This document shows positions 1 through 6,614 of a stretch of 20,498 bases of DNA, one piece after another. A program made the translations under genes and the position numbers. Position 1 is the stretch's first letter; every line of letters starts with the position of its first letter. Below the pieces are notes generated by a model that was given only the letters and a program-made list of their open reading frames with translations, did no database searches and was not told the DNA's origin. Origin of the DNA: Candidatus Segatella caccae (lineage in GTDB: Bacteria; Bacteroidota; Bacteroidia; Bacteroidales; Bacteroidaceae); the NCBI GenBank assembly GCA_900556395.1, contig USOQ01000047.1, forward strand, positions 1 through 20,498. Reading direction: 5' to 3'.

Positions 1-235
1 TCTCTAATTCTTGATAAAATAAAACTTTCATTACTTGAATTCCTTTTATCTTCAAAAAAAGATGTCAAAGAGTACTCTTTAATTCTCTAATTCTTGATAA
101 AATAAAACTTTCATTACTTGAATTCCTTTTATCTTCAAGAGAGAGACGTCAAAGAGAACTCTTTAATTCTCTAATTCTTGATAAAATAAAACTTTCATTA
201 CTTGATGCAAGTTTATTTCTCTAATTCTTGATAAT
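1..235. repeat. AT-rich tandem direct repeats downstream of gmd
   Basis: A motif beginning TCTCTAATTCTTGATAA starts at 1, 84, 168 and 218, giving spacings of 83, 84 and 50 bases. The first three copies share about 38 bases ending in CATTACTTGA. The first two full units also share the following part, with a few substitutions around 56-65 and 139-149. The fourth copy is truncated and stops just before the gmd stop codon. The array begins at or beyond the left window edge, so its full length is unknown. No open reading frame of note lies in it. It is not a CRISPR array, because the DNA between the motif copies is itself repeated. Confidence 0.85.
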
Positions 236-249
236 TCCGAAACTCTGGA

Positions 250-1362
250 CTACTTGACGATTCCTTTCTCCAAGTACTCTACGAGATTGCAACGCACACG
301 TTCACCAGCATCCTCAGCAGCAACCTTGGCCATATCGCTCTCCACCATGATCTTCACCAACTCCTCAAAAGAGGTAGTGTTAGGATTCCAGTTGAGTTTA
401 GCCTTTGCCTTGGTAGGATCACCCCAGAGGTTGACAACATCAGTAGGGCGATAGAAGTCAGGTGACACCTCTACAAGGGTCTTTCCAATCAACTCCTCAG
501 GACCTTCCACGCAGATACCCTTCTCGTTATCTTCCTTACCTTCCCATTTCAGTTCGATGCCCACATAATGGAAAGCCAACTGAGCGAACTCACGCACAGA
601 GTGCTGCTTACCAGTAGCGATAACAAAGTCTTCGGGCTTCTCTGCCTGAAGAATGAGCCACATACACTCCACATAGTCCTTTGCATAACCCCAGTCGCGC
701 AAAGAGTCGAGATTACCAAGATAGAGTTTCTCCTGCTTGCCCTGCTTGATGCGAGCAGCAGCAAGTGTGATCTTGCGAGTAACGAAGGTTTCGCCACGGC
801 GCTCACTCTCGTGATTGAAGAGAATACCAGAGCAGCAGAACATATTGTAAGCCTCACGATACTCCTTGACAATCCAGAAGCCATACTGCTTAGCCACTGC
901 GTAGGGAGAATATGGGTGGAATGGTGTATTCTCATTCTGAGGAACCTCCTCCACCTTGCCATAAAGCTCGGATGTGGAAGCCTGGTACATACGACAGGTC
1001 TTCTCCAGCCCGCACTGGCGGATAGCCTCCAAGATACGGAGTACGCCAGTAGCATCCACATCAGCAGTAAACTCAGGAGAGTCGAAACTTACCTGTACGT
1101 GGCTCTGAGCAGCCAAGTTGTAAACCTCGGTAGGCTTCACCTTATTCATTACCTGGATGATACTCATTGAGTCACCAAGGTCGGCATAATGTAGATGAAA
1201 GTTAGGCTTGCCTTCCAGATGAGCGATACGCTCACGATAGTCAACTGACGAACGGCGGATAGTGCCATGAACATCATAACCTTTCTCCAACAACAACTCT
1301 GCCAGGTACGAACCATCCTGTCCTGTAATACCCGTAATAAGGGCAACTTTTTTCTGTTCCAT
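250..1362 (-). CDS. gmd: GDP-mannose 4,6-dehydratase
   Basis: This 370-residue protein converts GDP-D-mannose to GDP-4-keto-6-deoxymannose, the first step towards GDP-L-fucose and related deoxysugars for capsule and surface glycans; it acts in the cytosol. It has the N-terminal Rossmann nucleotide-binding motif GITGQDGSYLAELL (residues 11-24). The extended-SDR catalytic set is visible as T130, E132, Y154 and K158 (YAVAK), the same spacing as in E. coli Gmd. Length matches the family. The ATG at 1360-1362 lies about 57 bases downstream of a good promoter. The usual partner fcl (GDP-fucose synthase) would lie to the left, beyond the window; only a repeat array is visible there. Confidence 0.96.
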   Translation of the reverse strand: MEQKKVALITGITGQDGSYLAELLLEKGYDVHGTIRRSSVDYRERIAHLEGKPNFHLHYADLGDSMSIIQVMNKVKPTEVYNLAAQSHVQVSFDSPEFTADVDATGVLRILEAIRQCGLEKTCRMYQASTSELYGKVEEVPQNENTPFHPYSPYAVAKQYGFWIVKEYREAYNMFCCSGILFNHESERRGETFVTRKITLAAARIKQGKQEKLYLGNLDSLRDWGYAKDYVECMWLILQAEKPEDFVIATGKQHSVREFAQLAFHYVGIELKWEGKEDNEKGICVEGPEELIGKTLVEVSPDFYRPTDVVNLWGDPTKAKAKLNWNPNTTSFEELVKIMVESDMAKVAAEDAGERVRCNLVEYLEKGIVK

Positions 1363-1418
1363 TTATTTCTTTTATTTAAATTTCGGTTTAATAAAACAGT
1401 ACATACGTTATTAGGCTA

Positions 1419-1449
1419 CAAAAATACGACTTTTTATGCAATTAATCAA
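1419..1449 (-). promoter_or_regulatory. Promoter of gmd
   Basis: Read on the minus strand, TATTTTTG (complement of 1419-1426) matches the Bacteroidetes -7 box TAnnTTTG. A TTG (complement of 1447-1449) lies 20 bases upstream, matching the -33 element. Transcription would start near 1412, about 50 bases before the gmd ATG. Confidence 0.65.
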
Positions 1450-1489
1450 GTTTTTACACAAAAATCAAACTTATATTCCTGAACATTCA

Positions 1490-1646
1490 CAAGTTTAGGA
1501 GTTAAAGGAGTTAAGACGTATGTCTCTTATGGGGGGAAGTTAAGGAGTTAAAGAAGTTAAAGGAGTTATCGCTCCCTACGGTCGCTGAGGAGTTAACTCC
1601 TTTAACTTCTTTAACTCCTTAACTCCTTTAACTTGCAAAACTTTGA
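1490..1646 (+). repeat. Dispersed palindromic element, copy A
   Basis: This copy lies between helicase and gmd. It contains a near-perfect 31-bp inverted repeat (1538-1568 with 1594-1624) around a 25-base loop that carries the family core CTCCCTACGGTCG. The outer ends AAGTTTAGGAGTT and (reverse complement of the right end) AAGTTTTGCAAGTT are also roughly inverted, so the whole copy folds as one long hairpin. The flanks are only weakly alike (AACATTCA against AACCTTAA), so an insertion-site duplication here is doubtful. The element lies just past the helicase stop and could also end that transcript, although a clean U-tract is absent. Confidence 0.8.
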
Positions 1647-1662
1647 AACCTTAAGTATTTTT

Positions 1663-3126
1663 CTATTCTTCTGATTTGCAAGTTTGCTCCTTAGGCCAGT
1701 TGACCAAAAAGAGTTTTTCTGTGGCGCGTGTGAAAGCCGTATAGAGCCAGTGTATATAGTCGGGAGTCAGCATATCATCGGTCATGAATCCCTGGTCTAC
1801 ATATACATGTGCCCACTGTCCTCCTTGCGCCTTATGGCAAGTCACAGCATAAGCATACTTGATTTGCAAAGCATTGAAATAAGCATCCTGTCGAATGGAC
1901 TTCATACGTTCGGCCTTGAGCGGTACAAAGTGCTGATAGTCTGCCTCCACCTGTCTAAAGAGTTCTTCTTGTTGGTCGTGGGTTAGAGCAGGCGCCTCGC
2001 TCTGCAAAGTGTCGAGCAGAGCTGTAACCCTCATCTCATAGTTGTCATAGTCGGGCAGTTGTATGAGGAGTGTAGCAAACCGAAAACCATACAACTCCAT
2101 ATAGTTACTCACCCTCAACACCTTTGCCCTGTCACCATTAGCAAGAAAGGTAGGTGCCATACAGGTGCTTCCTGCCTCACTCTCCTTCCGTTCCTTTTCC
2201 GTCCAGAAGTAGTTATTCTTTACGATCATGAGCATATCGCCCGAAGAAAGTTCCTCCTCACGATCGAGCACCATATTGCGTATGCCTTGGTTATAGATAT
2301 TGGCGCGCTTGTTACTACGCGTGATGACCATCGTTTCGTCAAGCCCCACATGATGATAACTATCACCAAGACTCTCCACCAGTTCGGCACCAGGCATCAT
2401 CACGATGTCTGCAAAACCCTGAAATCGTATCAATGGCAGCCCTGTCACAGCATCGTGCGTTATCATCTGTCTGATGAGAGTGGCGTTATACAATATGCCC
2501 GAAGACTGGCTCTGTCGCAACACCTCGTTGAGATCGCACTCATAAACCTTCAACCCATACCCCTCTAATACCGATGCGCTGAGAGCTGGCGACTCCTCCT
2601 CGCCCACAGGAGGCAACTGCGCCTTGTCGCCAATGAGTAGCAAGCGGTCGTTGCAACCTTGATACACAAACCGCACCAGGTCATCGAGCAGACAACCACT
2701 CCCAAAGGACGTTGCCCCCAACCCCATGTTGGCTATCATTGAAGCCTCGTCTACCATGAAGAGGGTGTCTTTATAAAGATTGTCGTTGAGACTAAACTGC
2801 CCATCAACCCCCACAAAGGCCTTCTCACGATAGATGCGACGGTGGATGGTATATGCAGGAACACCACTATTGAGTGAGAACACCTTGGCAGCCCTACCCG
2901 TGGGAGCAAGGAGCATCACCCTCTGGCGCAACAGCAACATAGTACGCACGATGGCACCCGATAGCGAGGTCTTGCCCGTACCAGCGCTTCCTCGCAATAT
3001 CATCACTGATTGTGGGTCGCGGTCGGTCAGAAACCTGACAAATGTATCAAGAGCCCGACCTTGCTCCTTTGTGGGCGCAAAGCCAAACTGTTGCAATATC
3101 TTATATTTTAGGGTTTCGATGTCCAT
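1663..3126 (-). CDS. RecD/UvrD-like superfamily 1 DNA helicase (AAA family ATPase)
   Basis: This 487-residue ATP-dependent helicase resembles the ATPase core of RecD2/TraA-type enzymes. Visible motifs are Walker A GSAGTGKT (46-53), motif Ia APTGRAAKVF (74-83), Walker B DEAS (126-129), motif III GDKAQLPPVG (166-175), a motif V-like TCHKAQGGQW (about 433) and motif VI YTAFTRATEKLFLV near the C terminus. The last part is the UvrD C-terminal type fold. It is much shorter than RecD2 (about 700-800 residues) and has no visible N-terminal extension, so it is a stand-alone core. It is transcribed divergently from the DUF3822/rsmD unit. The exact DNA-repair or replication role cannot be read from the sequence. 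Confidence 0.9.
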   Translation of the reverse strand: MDIETLKYKILQQFGFAPTKEQGRALDTFVRFLTDRDPQSVMILRGSAGTGKTSLSGAIVRTMLLLRQRVMLLAPTGRAAKVFSLNSGVPAYTIHRRIYREKAFVGVDGQFSLNDNLYKDTLFMVDEASMIANMGLGATSFGSGCLLDDLVRFVYQGCNDRLLLIGDKAQLPPVGEEESPALSASVLEGYGLKVYECDLNEVLRQSQSSGILYNATLIRQMITHDAVTGLPLIRFQGFADIVMMPGAELVESLGDSYHHVGLDETMVITRSNKRANIYNQGIRNMVLDREEELSSGDMLMIVKNNYFWTEKERKESEAGSTCMAPTFLANGDRAKVLRVSNYMELYGFRFATLLIQLPDYDNYEMRVTALLDTLQSEAPALTHDQQEELFRQVEADYQHFVPLKAERMKSIRQDAYFNALQIKYAYAVTCHKAQGGQWAHVYVDQGFMTDDMLTPDYIHWLYTAFTRATEKLFLVNWPKEQTCKSEE

Positions 3127-3143
3127 AACTCAAAAAAAAATTG

Positions 3144-3151
3144 TATCTTTG
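3144..3151 (+). promoter_or_regulatory. Promoter (-7 box) of the membrane protein-DUF3822-rsmD unit
   Basis: TATCTTTG followed by CACC is a canonical Bacteroidetes -7 box 30 bases before the ATG at 3182. The -33 element is weak. It lies face to face with a minus-strand -7 box at 3159-3166. Confidence 0.65.
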
Positions 3152-3158
3152 CACCATG

Positions 3159-3166
3159 CAAAAGTA
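3159..3166 (-). promoter_or_regulatory. Promoter (-7 box) of the helicase gene
   Basis: The complement of CAAAAGTA reads TACTTTTG, followed by CATGG, matching TAnnTTTG. It would start transcription near 3152, some 25 bases before the helicase ATG. No good -33 element is visible. Polymerase footprints here and at the opposing promoter must overlap. Confidence 0.5.
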
Positions 3167-3181
3167 ACAATACTTTTTGAA

Positions 3182-3661
3182 ATGAGAAAGAAAATAAGCA
3201 ACAATTCTATCTTGGCAGCCTGTGTGCTGACGCTTTTGATGCTCTGCCTTCTGAGCGTATGGCAACCCATCCACTTCCAGAAGGAGAAGGAAACAAGAGA
3301 GACTGTCGTCAAGCAAAGACTCATCAAGATAAGAACTGCCGAAGAAAACTACAAGAAGCGACACGGCACTTATACGGGCGACTTCGCTACCCTTGTAAGA
3401 GGACGATGGCTCGACCCAGAGATGCAATACATCCCCTTCTCGGACAAGAAGAAATTCTCACTCTCGGCAACAACCATCGTGGCCAAAAATGGCAAACAAA
3501 TACCACTCATGGAATGTAGTACTACCTACGAAGAGTATCTGAATGGTCTCAACGAAGAAGCCATACAGGAAGAAACCAACAAAGCCCTCATGGCAGGACT
3601 CTTCCCTGGACTAAAAATAGGTGACATCACAACAAACAACGACAATGCAGGCAACTGGTAA
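3182..3661 (+). CDS. Small single-pass membrane protein, pseudopilin-like layout (unknown function)
   Basis: This 159-residue protein has a short basic N terminus (MRKK), one hydrophobic segment at about residues 9-28 and a soluble remainder. The segment KIRTAEENYKKRHGTYTGDFATLV (split around residues 49-72) recalls the post-helix region of type II secretion pseudopilins, where a residue stretch of the form AEENYYKxxGxY is common, but there is no prepilin cleavage site with the usual Glu+5. The frame is open upstream to 2834. The ATG at 3182 was chosen because it follows the promoter at 3144 and starts directly before the membrane segment. The stop overlaps the start of the DUF3822-like gene by 17 bases, which implies translational coupling. 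I do not recognise a named function. Confidence 0.7.
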   Translation: MRKKISNNSILAACVLTLLMLCLLSVWQPIHFQKEKETRETVVKQRLIKIRTAEENYKKRHGTYTGDFATLVRGRWLDPEMQYIPFSDKKKFSLSATTIVAKNGKQIPLMECSTTYEEYLNGLNEEAIQEETNKALMAGLFPGLKIGDITTNNDNAGNW

Positions 3662-4460
3662 CAACAACCCGAAAAATATGCTTCAGGCACGAATCACCAT
3701 ACGTGCCAGCAAGAATGCCCTCAGCTTCTCTGTAGCCGAAGGCGAACGACAAGTGACATACGAGCCTTATGCCATGAAGAGTGGCGTATCGATGGCTGCT
3801 AACCTCCGTCAGGCTTTCAAGGACAGCGACCTGCTTTTGCGTGGCTATCGCAAGGCGCGCCTCTTCATCGATGCTCCCATCCTTCTCGTGCCCATCGACG
3901 AGTTCGAGGAGAAAGAGAAAGAGGCCCTCTATCACTATTCCTTCGATGAGCACGAGAGCGACATCATCATGCACAGAGTGCAGCCACAGCTCAACGCCGT
4001 GGCGCTCTTCCCTCTCAACAAAGACCTGAAAATGGTGATGGAAGACAACTTTGCCGATGTGCGCTTCACCCCCATCCTACAACCCGTGTGGAACCACTTG
4101 CACCAACGCAACTTCGTGGGACTGCAGAAGAAATTGTATGCCTACTTCCACGATAATAAGCTCGAAATCTTCTGTTTCGATAAGAACCGTTTCAAGTTCT
4201 TCAATTCCTATGCCACGACCCATGCCAAAGATGCCATCTACTTCATCTTGTACGTATGGAAACAACTCTGCATGGACCAAAGGAAAGACGAGTTGCATGT
4301 GGTGGGCGATGTGCCAGACAAAGACTGGTTTATGCACAACATAAAACTATACATTCAGAGGGCTTATCTTCTCAACCCTGCTGCAGAGTTCAACAGGGCT
4401 CCGCTCACCGAAATCAAAAACATCCCATTCGACTTGCTGGCTCTATACCTCAGTAAGTAG
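3645..4460 (+). CDS. DUF3822-like family protein
   Basis: This 271-residue protein is recognised mainly by its overall look and its position directly upstream of rsmD, as is common in Bacteroidetes. DUF3822 proteins are thought to have an actin-like ATPase fold. Segments supporting this are the strand-rich stretch LFIDAPILLVPIDEF (about 75-89) and the later block LYAYFHDNKLEIFCFDKNRFKFFNSYAT. No signal peptide or membrane segment is seen. The frame could also start at the GTG at 3621. The ATG at 3645 is preferred as it is the first ATG and overlaps the previous stop by only 17 bases; an ATG at 3678 is a third option. The biological role is unknown. Confidence 0.72.
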   Translation: MQATGNNNPKNMLQARITIRASKNALSFSVAEGERQVTYEPYAMKSGVSMAANLRQAFKDSDLLLRGYRKARLFIDAPILLVPIDEFEEKEKEALYHYSFDEHESDIIMHRVQPQLNAVALFPLNKDLKMVMEDNFADVRFTPILQPVWNHLHQRNFVGLQKKLYAYFHDNKLEIFCFDKNRFKFFNSYATTHAKDAIYFILYVWKQLCMDQRKDELHVVGDVPDKDWFMHNIKLYIQRAYLLNPAAEFNRAPLTEIKNIPFDLLALYLSK

Positions 4461-4500
4461 TGAAGGAAAAAAGGAAAAAGAAAGAAAAAAGATACATAAA

Positions 4501-5031
4501 ATGCGCATCATAACAGGACAATATAAAGGAAGACATTTCGATGTACCCCGTACATTCAAGGCACGACCCACTACCGACTTTGCCAAAGAAAACATCTTCA
4601 ATGTACTACAGGGTTACATCGACTTTGAAGACGCTGTAGCCCTCGACCTCTTTGCAGGCACTGGTAGCATATCGCTCGAACTCGTTTCACGCGGTTGCAG
4701 CCGAATCATCAGTGTCGAAGCAGACAGAGATCATGCCAACTTCATCCGCCAATGCTTCAAGAAGTTGAACGAAGAGCGCGACATTCTGATTCGTGGCGAT
4801 GTATTCAGATTCCTGAAGAGCTGCCATCAGAAGTTCGACTTCATCTTTGCCGACCCACCCTATGCACTCAAAGAGCTGCCCGAGATACCCCGGCTCATCC
4901 TCGACGGCGACCTGCTCAACGAAGGCGGCATCTTTGTCTTCGAGCATGGCAAGAACTACGACTTCTCCGACCATCCCCGCTTCCTGGAACACAGAAGCTA
5001 TGGCAGCGTGAACTTCTCTATCTTCAGATAA
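4501..5031 (+). CDS. rsmD: 16S rRNA (guanine(966)-N(2))-methyltransferase
   Basis: RsmD methylates N2 of G966 in 16S rRNA of the small ribosomal subunit using S-adenosylmethionine. The 176-residue protein shows the family N-terminal signature MRIITGQYKGR and RPTTDFAKENIFNVL (22-36), the SAM-binding motif DLFAGTGSISLE (49-60), the acidic ribose-binding residue in SVEAD (71-75) and the catalytic DPPY (118-121). Length is typical for the family. The start lies 40 bases after the DUF3822-like stop in a purine-rich spacer, so it is probably the last gene of that operon. Transcription should end at the hairpin at 5081-5124. Confidence 0.95.
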   Translation: MRIITGQYKGRHFDVPRTFKARPTTDFAKENIFNVLQGYIDFEDAVALDLFAGTGSISLELVSRGCSRIISVEADRDHANFIRQCFKKLNEERDILIRGDVFRFLKSCHQKFDFIFADPPYALKELPEIPRLILDGDLLNEGGIFVFEHGKNYDFSDHPRFLEHRSYGSVNFSIFR

Positions 5032-5080
5032 GTTCGACATCCTTATCGGATTGGTGGGGATATTTTTATAAAATTACAAA

Positions 5081-5124
5081 CGTGTGGGGACTTTTCTATT
5101 TTCAGAAAAGTTCCCACACGTTTT
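5081..5124. terminator. Bidirectional rho-independent terminator between rsmD and cls
   Basis: A 17-bp stem (5081-5097 with 5104-5120, one G.U pair) closes a 6-base loop. TTTT follows on the plus strand and TTTG/ATTTTAT on the minus strand. The plus-strand U-tract overlaps the cls stop codon at 5123-5125, so this one hairpin serves both convergent genes. Confidence 0.88.
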
Positions 5125-6547
5125 ACAATAGTGGAGACAAGAGCCTCACTATCGACTCGAACAGGCGTTTGAGAAAGGGACGCTTGATGTAATAAGTCAC
5201 ATCGTCGGTCAACTGACAGTGCGCCTCATCTTCCAGAAAAATGTTCTTGATTCGCAAGGCCATAGCCTCATCGTAGAAGAAAGCATTGGCCTCAAAGTTG
5301 TTCTCAAAACTACGGAAGTCGACATTCGTGCTTCCACACGAGCATATCTTGTCATCGCTCACCAACAGCTTGCTGTGGTTGAATCCCGCCTCATACAAGT
5401 ACACTTTCACACCAGCCTCTATGGCTTCCATCATGTATGACCGCGAAGCCCACTCCACCAGCCGTGCATCGGTATGGCGTGGCACCATCAGCCTCACATC
5501 CACACCCGCCAAAGCTGCCGTTCGCATGGCAAAGAGCACGGGTTCGGTAGGAAGAAAATAGGGAGTTTCGAGATACACATATCGCTGCGCTTGCAACAAG
5601 ATGCGCACATAGCCCTGCATGATGTCGGGCCACGGACTGATAGGACTGCTCGTCACGATCTGCACCAAGCAATTGTTACGAATATCATGATCGACAGGAG
5701 GATAGTAACGACGGTCGGTAATCAGCGTGCGGTCTACAAAATACCAGTCTACTAAGAAAGCACGCTGTATGGCATAAACACCCCCACCCTCTATGCGTAG
5801 ATGCGTATCTCGCCAAGCTCTGCCGCCACGCCCTTTCACATAGCGCAAAGCTAAGTTCATGCCTCCAATAAATCCCACCTTACCGTCTATCACACACAAC
5901 TTGCGATGGTTGCGATAGTTCACCTTACTCGTAAAGGCTGGGAAACGAACAGGCATAAAAGCATGTACATCGATACCAGCATCGCGCATACGCTCAAAGA
6001 AAGAGTTAGGCACTCGCCAACACCCCACATCATCATATATCAGTCGAACCTCCACGCCCTGCTTTGCCTTGTCTATCAAAGCATCGGCAATGAACATTCC
6101 TAAGGCATCGTCTTCGATGATATACGTATCTATATGAATATGACTTTTGGCTGCACCAATGGCCTGCAGTAAGCTCAAGATGAAGCCATAGCCATCGGTG
6201 AATATATCCACCCGATTGTCTTTGAAGGGGAGCGCCCAGTTCTGGTTGGCAAAGAGGCGCATGAGTGGCTGACTGTCAGCAGGCAGATGCAAGTTCTCTT
6301 GCTCAGCAAACTCCAGCATAGAGCGTTTGGTGAGTTGGTCCATAGAACGATTGCTGATGAGTCGCTGCTTACGAATATTCTGTCCGAAGAACACATAGAG
6401 AGCAATACCGATAAAGGGTATAAAGAGCAACACCATAACCCAAGCTATGGTTTTCGAAGGCTGTTTATGATCCATGAGTACCGCCACGATAGTGGGGATG
6501 GTAAGCAGCGCATACACTAACAAATATATCCAATGGAAATATATCAT
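5123..6547 (-). CDS. cls: Cardiolipin synthase (phospholipase D family)
   Basis: This 474-residue membrane enzyme condenses two phosphatidylglycerol molecules into cardiolipin and glycerol. Two N-terminal membrane segments (about 5-25 and 34-54) are followed by two phospholipase D domains. Each has an HKD motif: H214-K216-D221 (HRKLCVIDG, followed by GFIGGMN) and H391-K393-D398 (HSKLLVSDD, followed by CGSTNVDFRS). Both catalytic histidines are intact. Length matches ClsA-type enzymes. It lies 67 bases downstream of dnaG on the same strand with no promoter or terminator visible between them, so it is probably cotranscribed. Confidence 0.94.
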   Translation of the reverse strand: MIYFHWIYLLVYALLTIPTIVAVLMDHKQPSKTIAWVMVLLFIPFIGIALYVFFGQNIRKQRLISNRSMDQLTKRSMLEFAEQENLHLPADSQPLMRLFANQNWALPFKDNRVDIFTDGYGFILSLLQAIGAAKSHIHIDTYIIEDDALGMFIADALIDKAKQGVEVRLIYDDVGCWRVPNSFFERMRDAGIDVHAFMPVRFPAFTSKVNYRNHRKLCVIDGKVGFIGGMNLALRYVKGRGGRAWRDTHLRIEGGGVYAIQRAFLVDWYFVDRTLITDRRYYPPVDHDIRNNCLVQIVTSSPISPWPDIMQGYVRILLQAQRYVYLETPYFLPTEPVLFAMRTAALAGVDVRLMVPRHTDARLVEWASRSYMMEAIEAGVKVYLYEAGFNHSKLLVSDDKICSCGSTNVDFRSFENNFEANAFFYDEAMALRIKNIFLEDEAHCQLTDDVTYYIKRPFLKRLFESIVRLLSPLL

Positions 6548-6614
6548 ATCAGCAATAATGCATTTGTCCTTTTTTCACTCCTTCAAACTTCCCTTTCTGC
6601 ACGTCACATCATCG

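Noticed and set aside
1..235. Possible CRISPR array
   Set aside because: The stretches between the shared motif are themselves repeated and spacing is uneven (83, 84, 50), so there are no unique spacers; no cas gene is visible.
568..1170. 200-codon open frame on the plus strand
   Set aside because: It lies opposite gmd, which has clear catalytic motifs; the translated sequence has no recognisable domain.
1490..1646. Clear target-site duplication at copy A
   Set aside because: The flanks match at only about 6 of 8 positions, so it does not count as evidence.
2834..3181. Longer N terminus for the small membrane protein
   Set aside because: The upstream part is antisense to the helicase and precedes the promoter at 3144; the ATG at 3182 fits the membrane segment.
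3621..3644. GTG start for the DUF3822-like gene
   Set aside because: It would lengthen the overlap with the previous gene to 41 bases and add a low-complexity Thr/Gln stretch; the ATG at 3645 is more likely.
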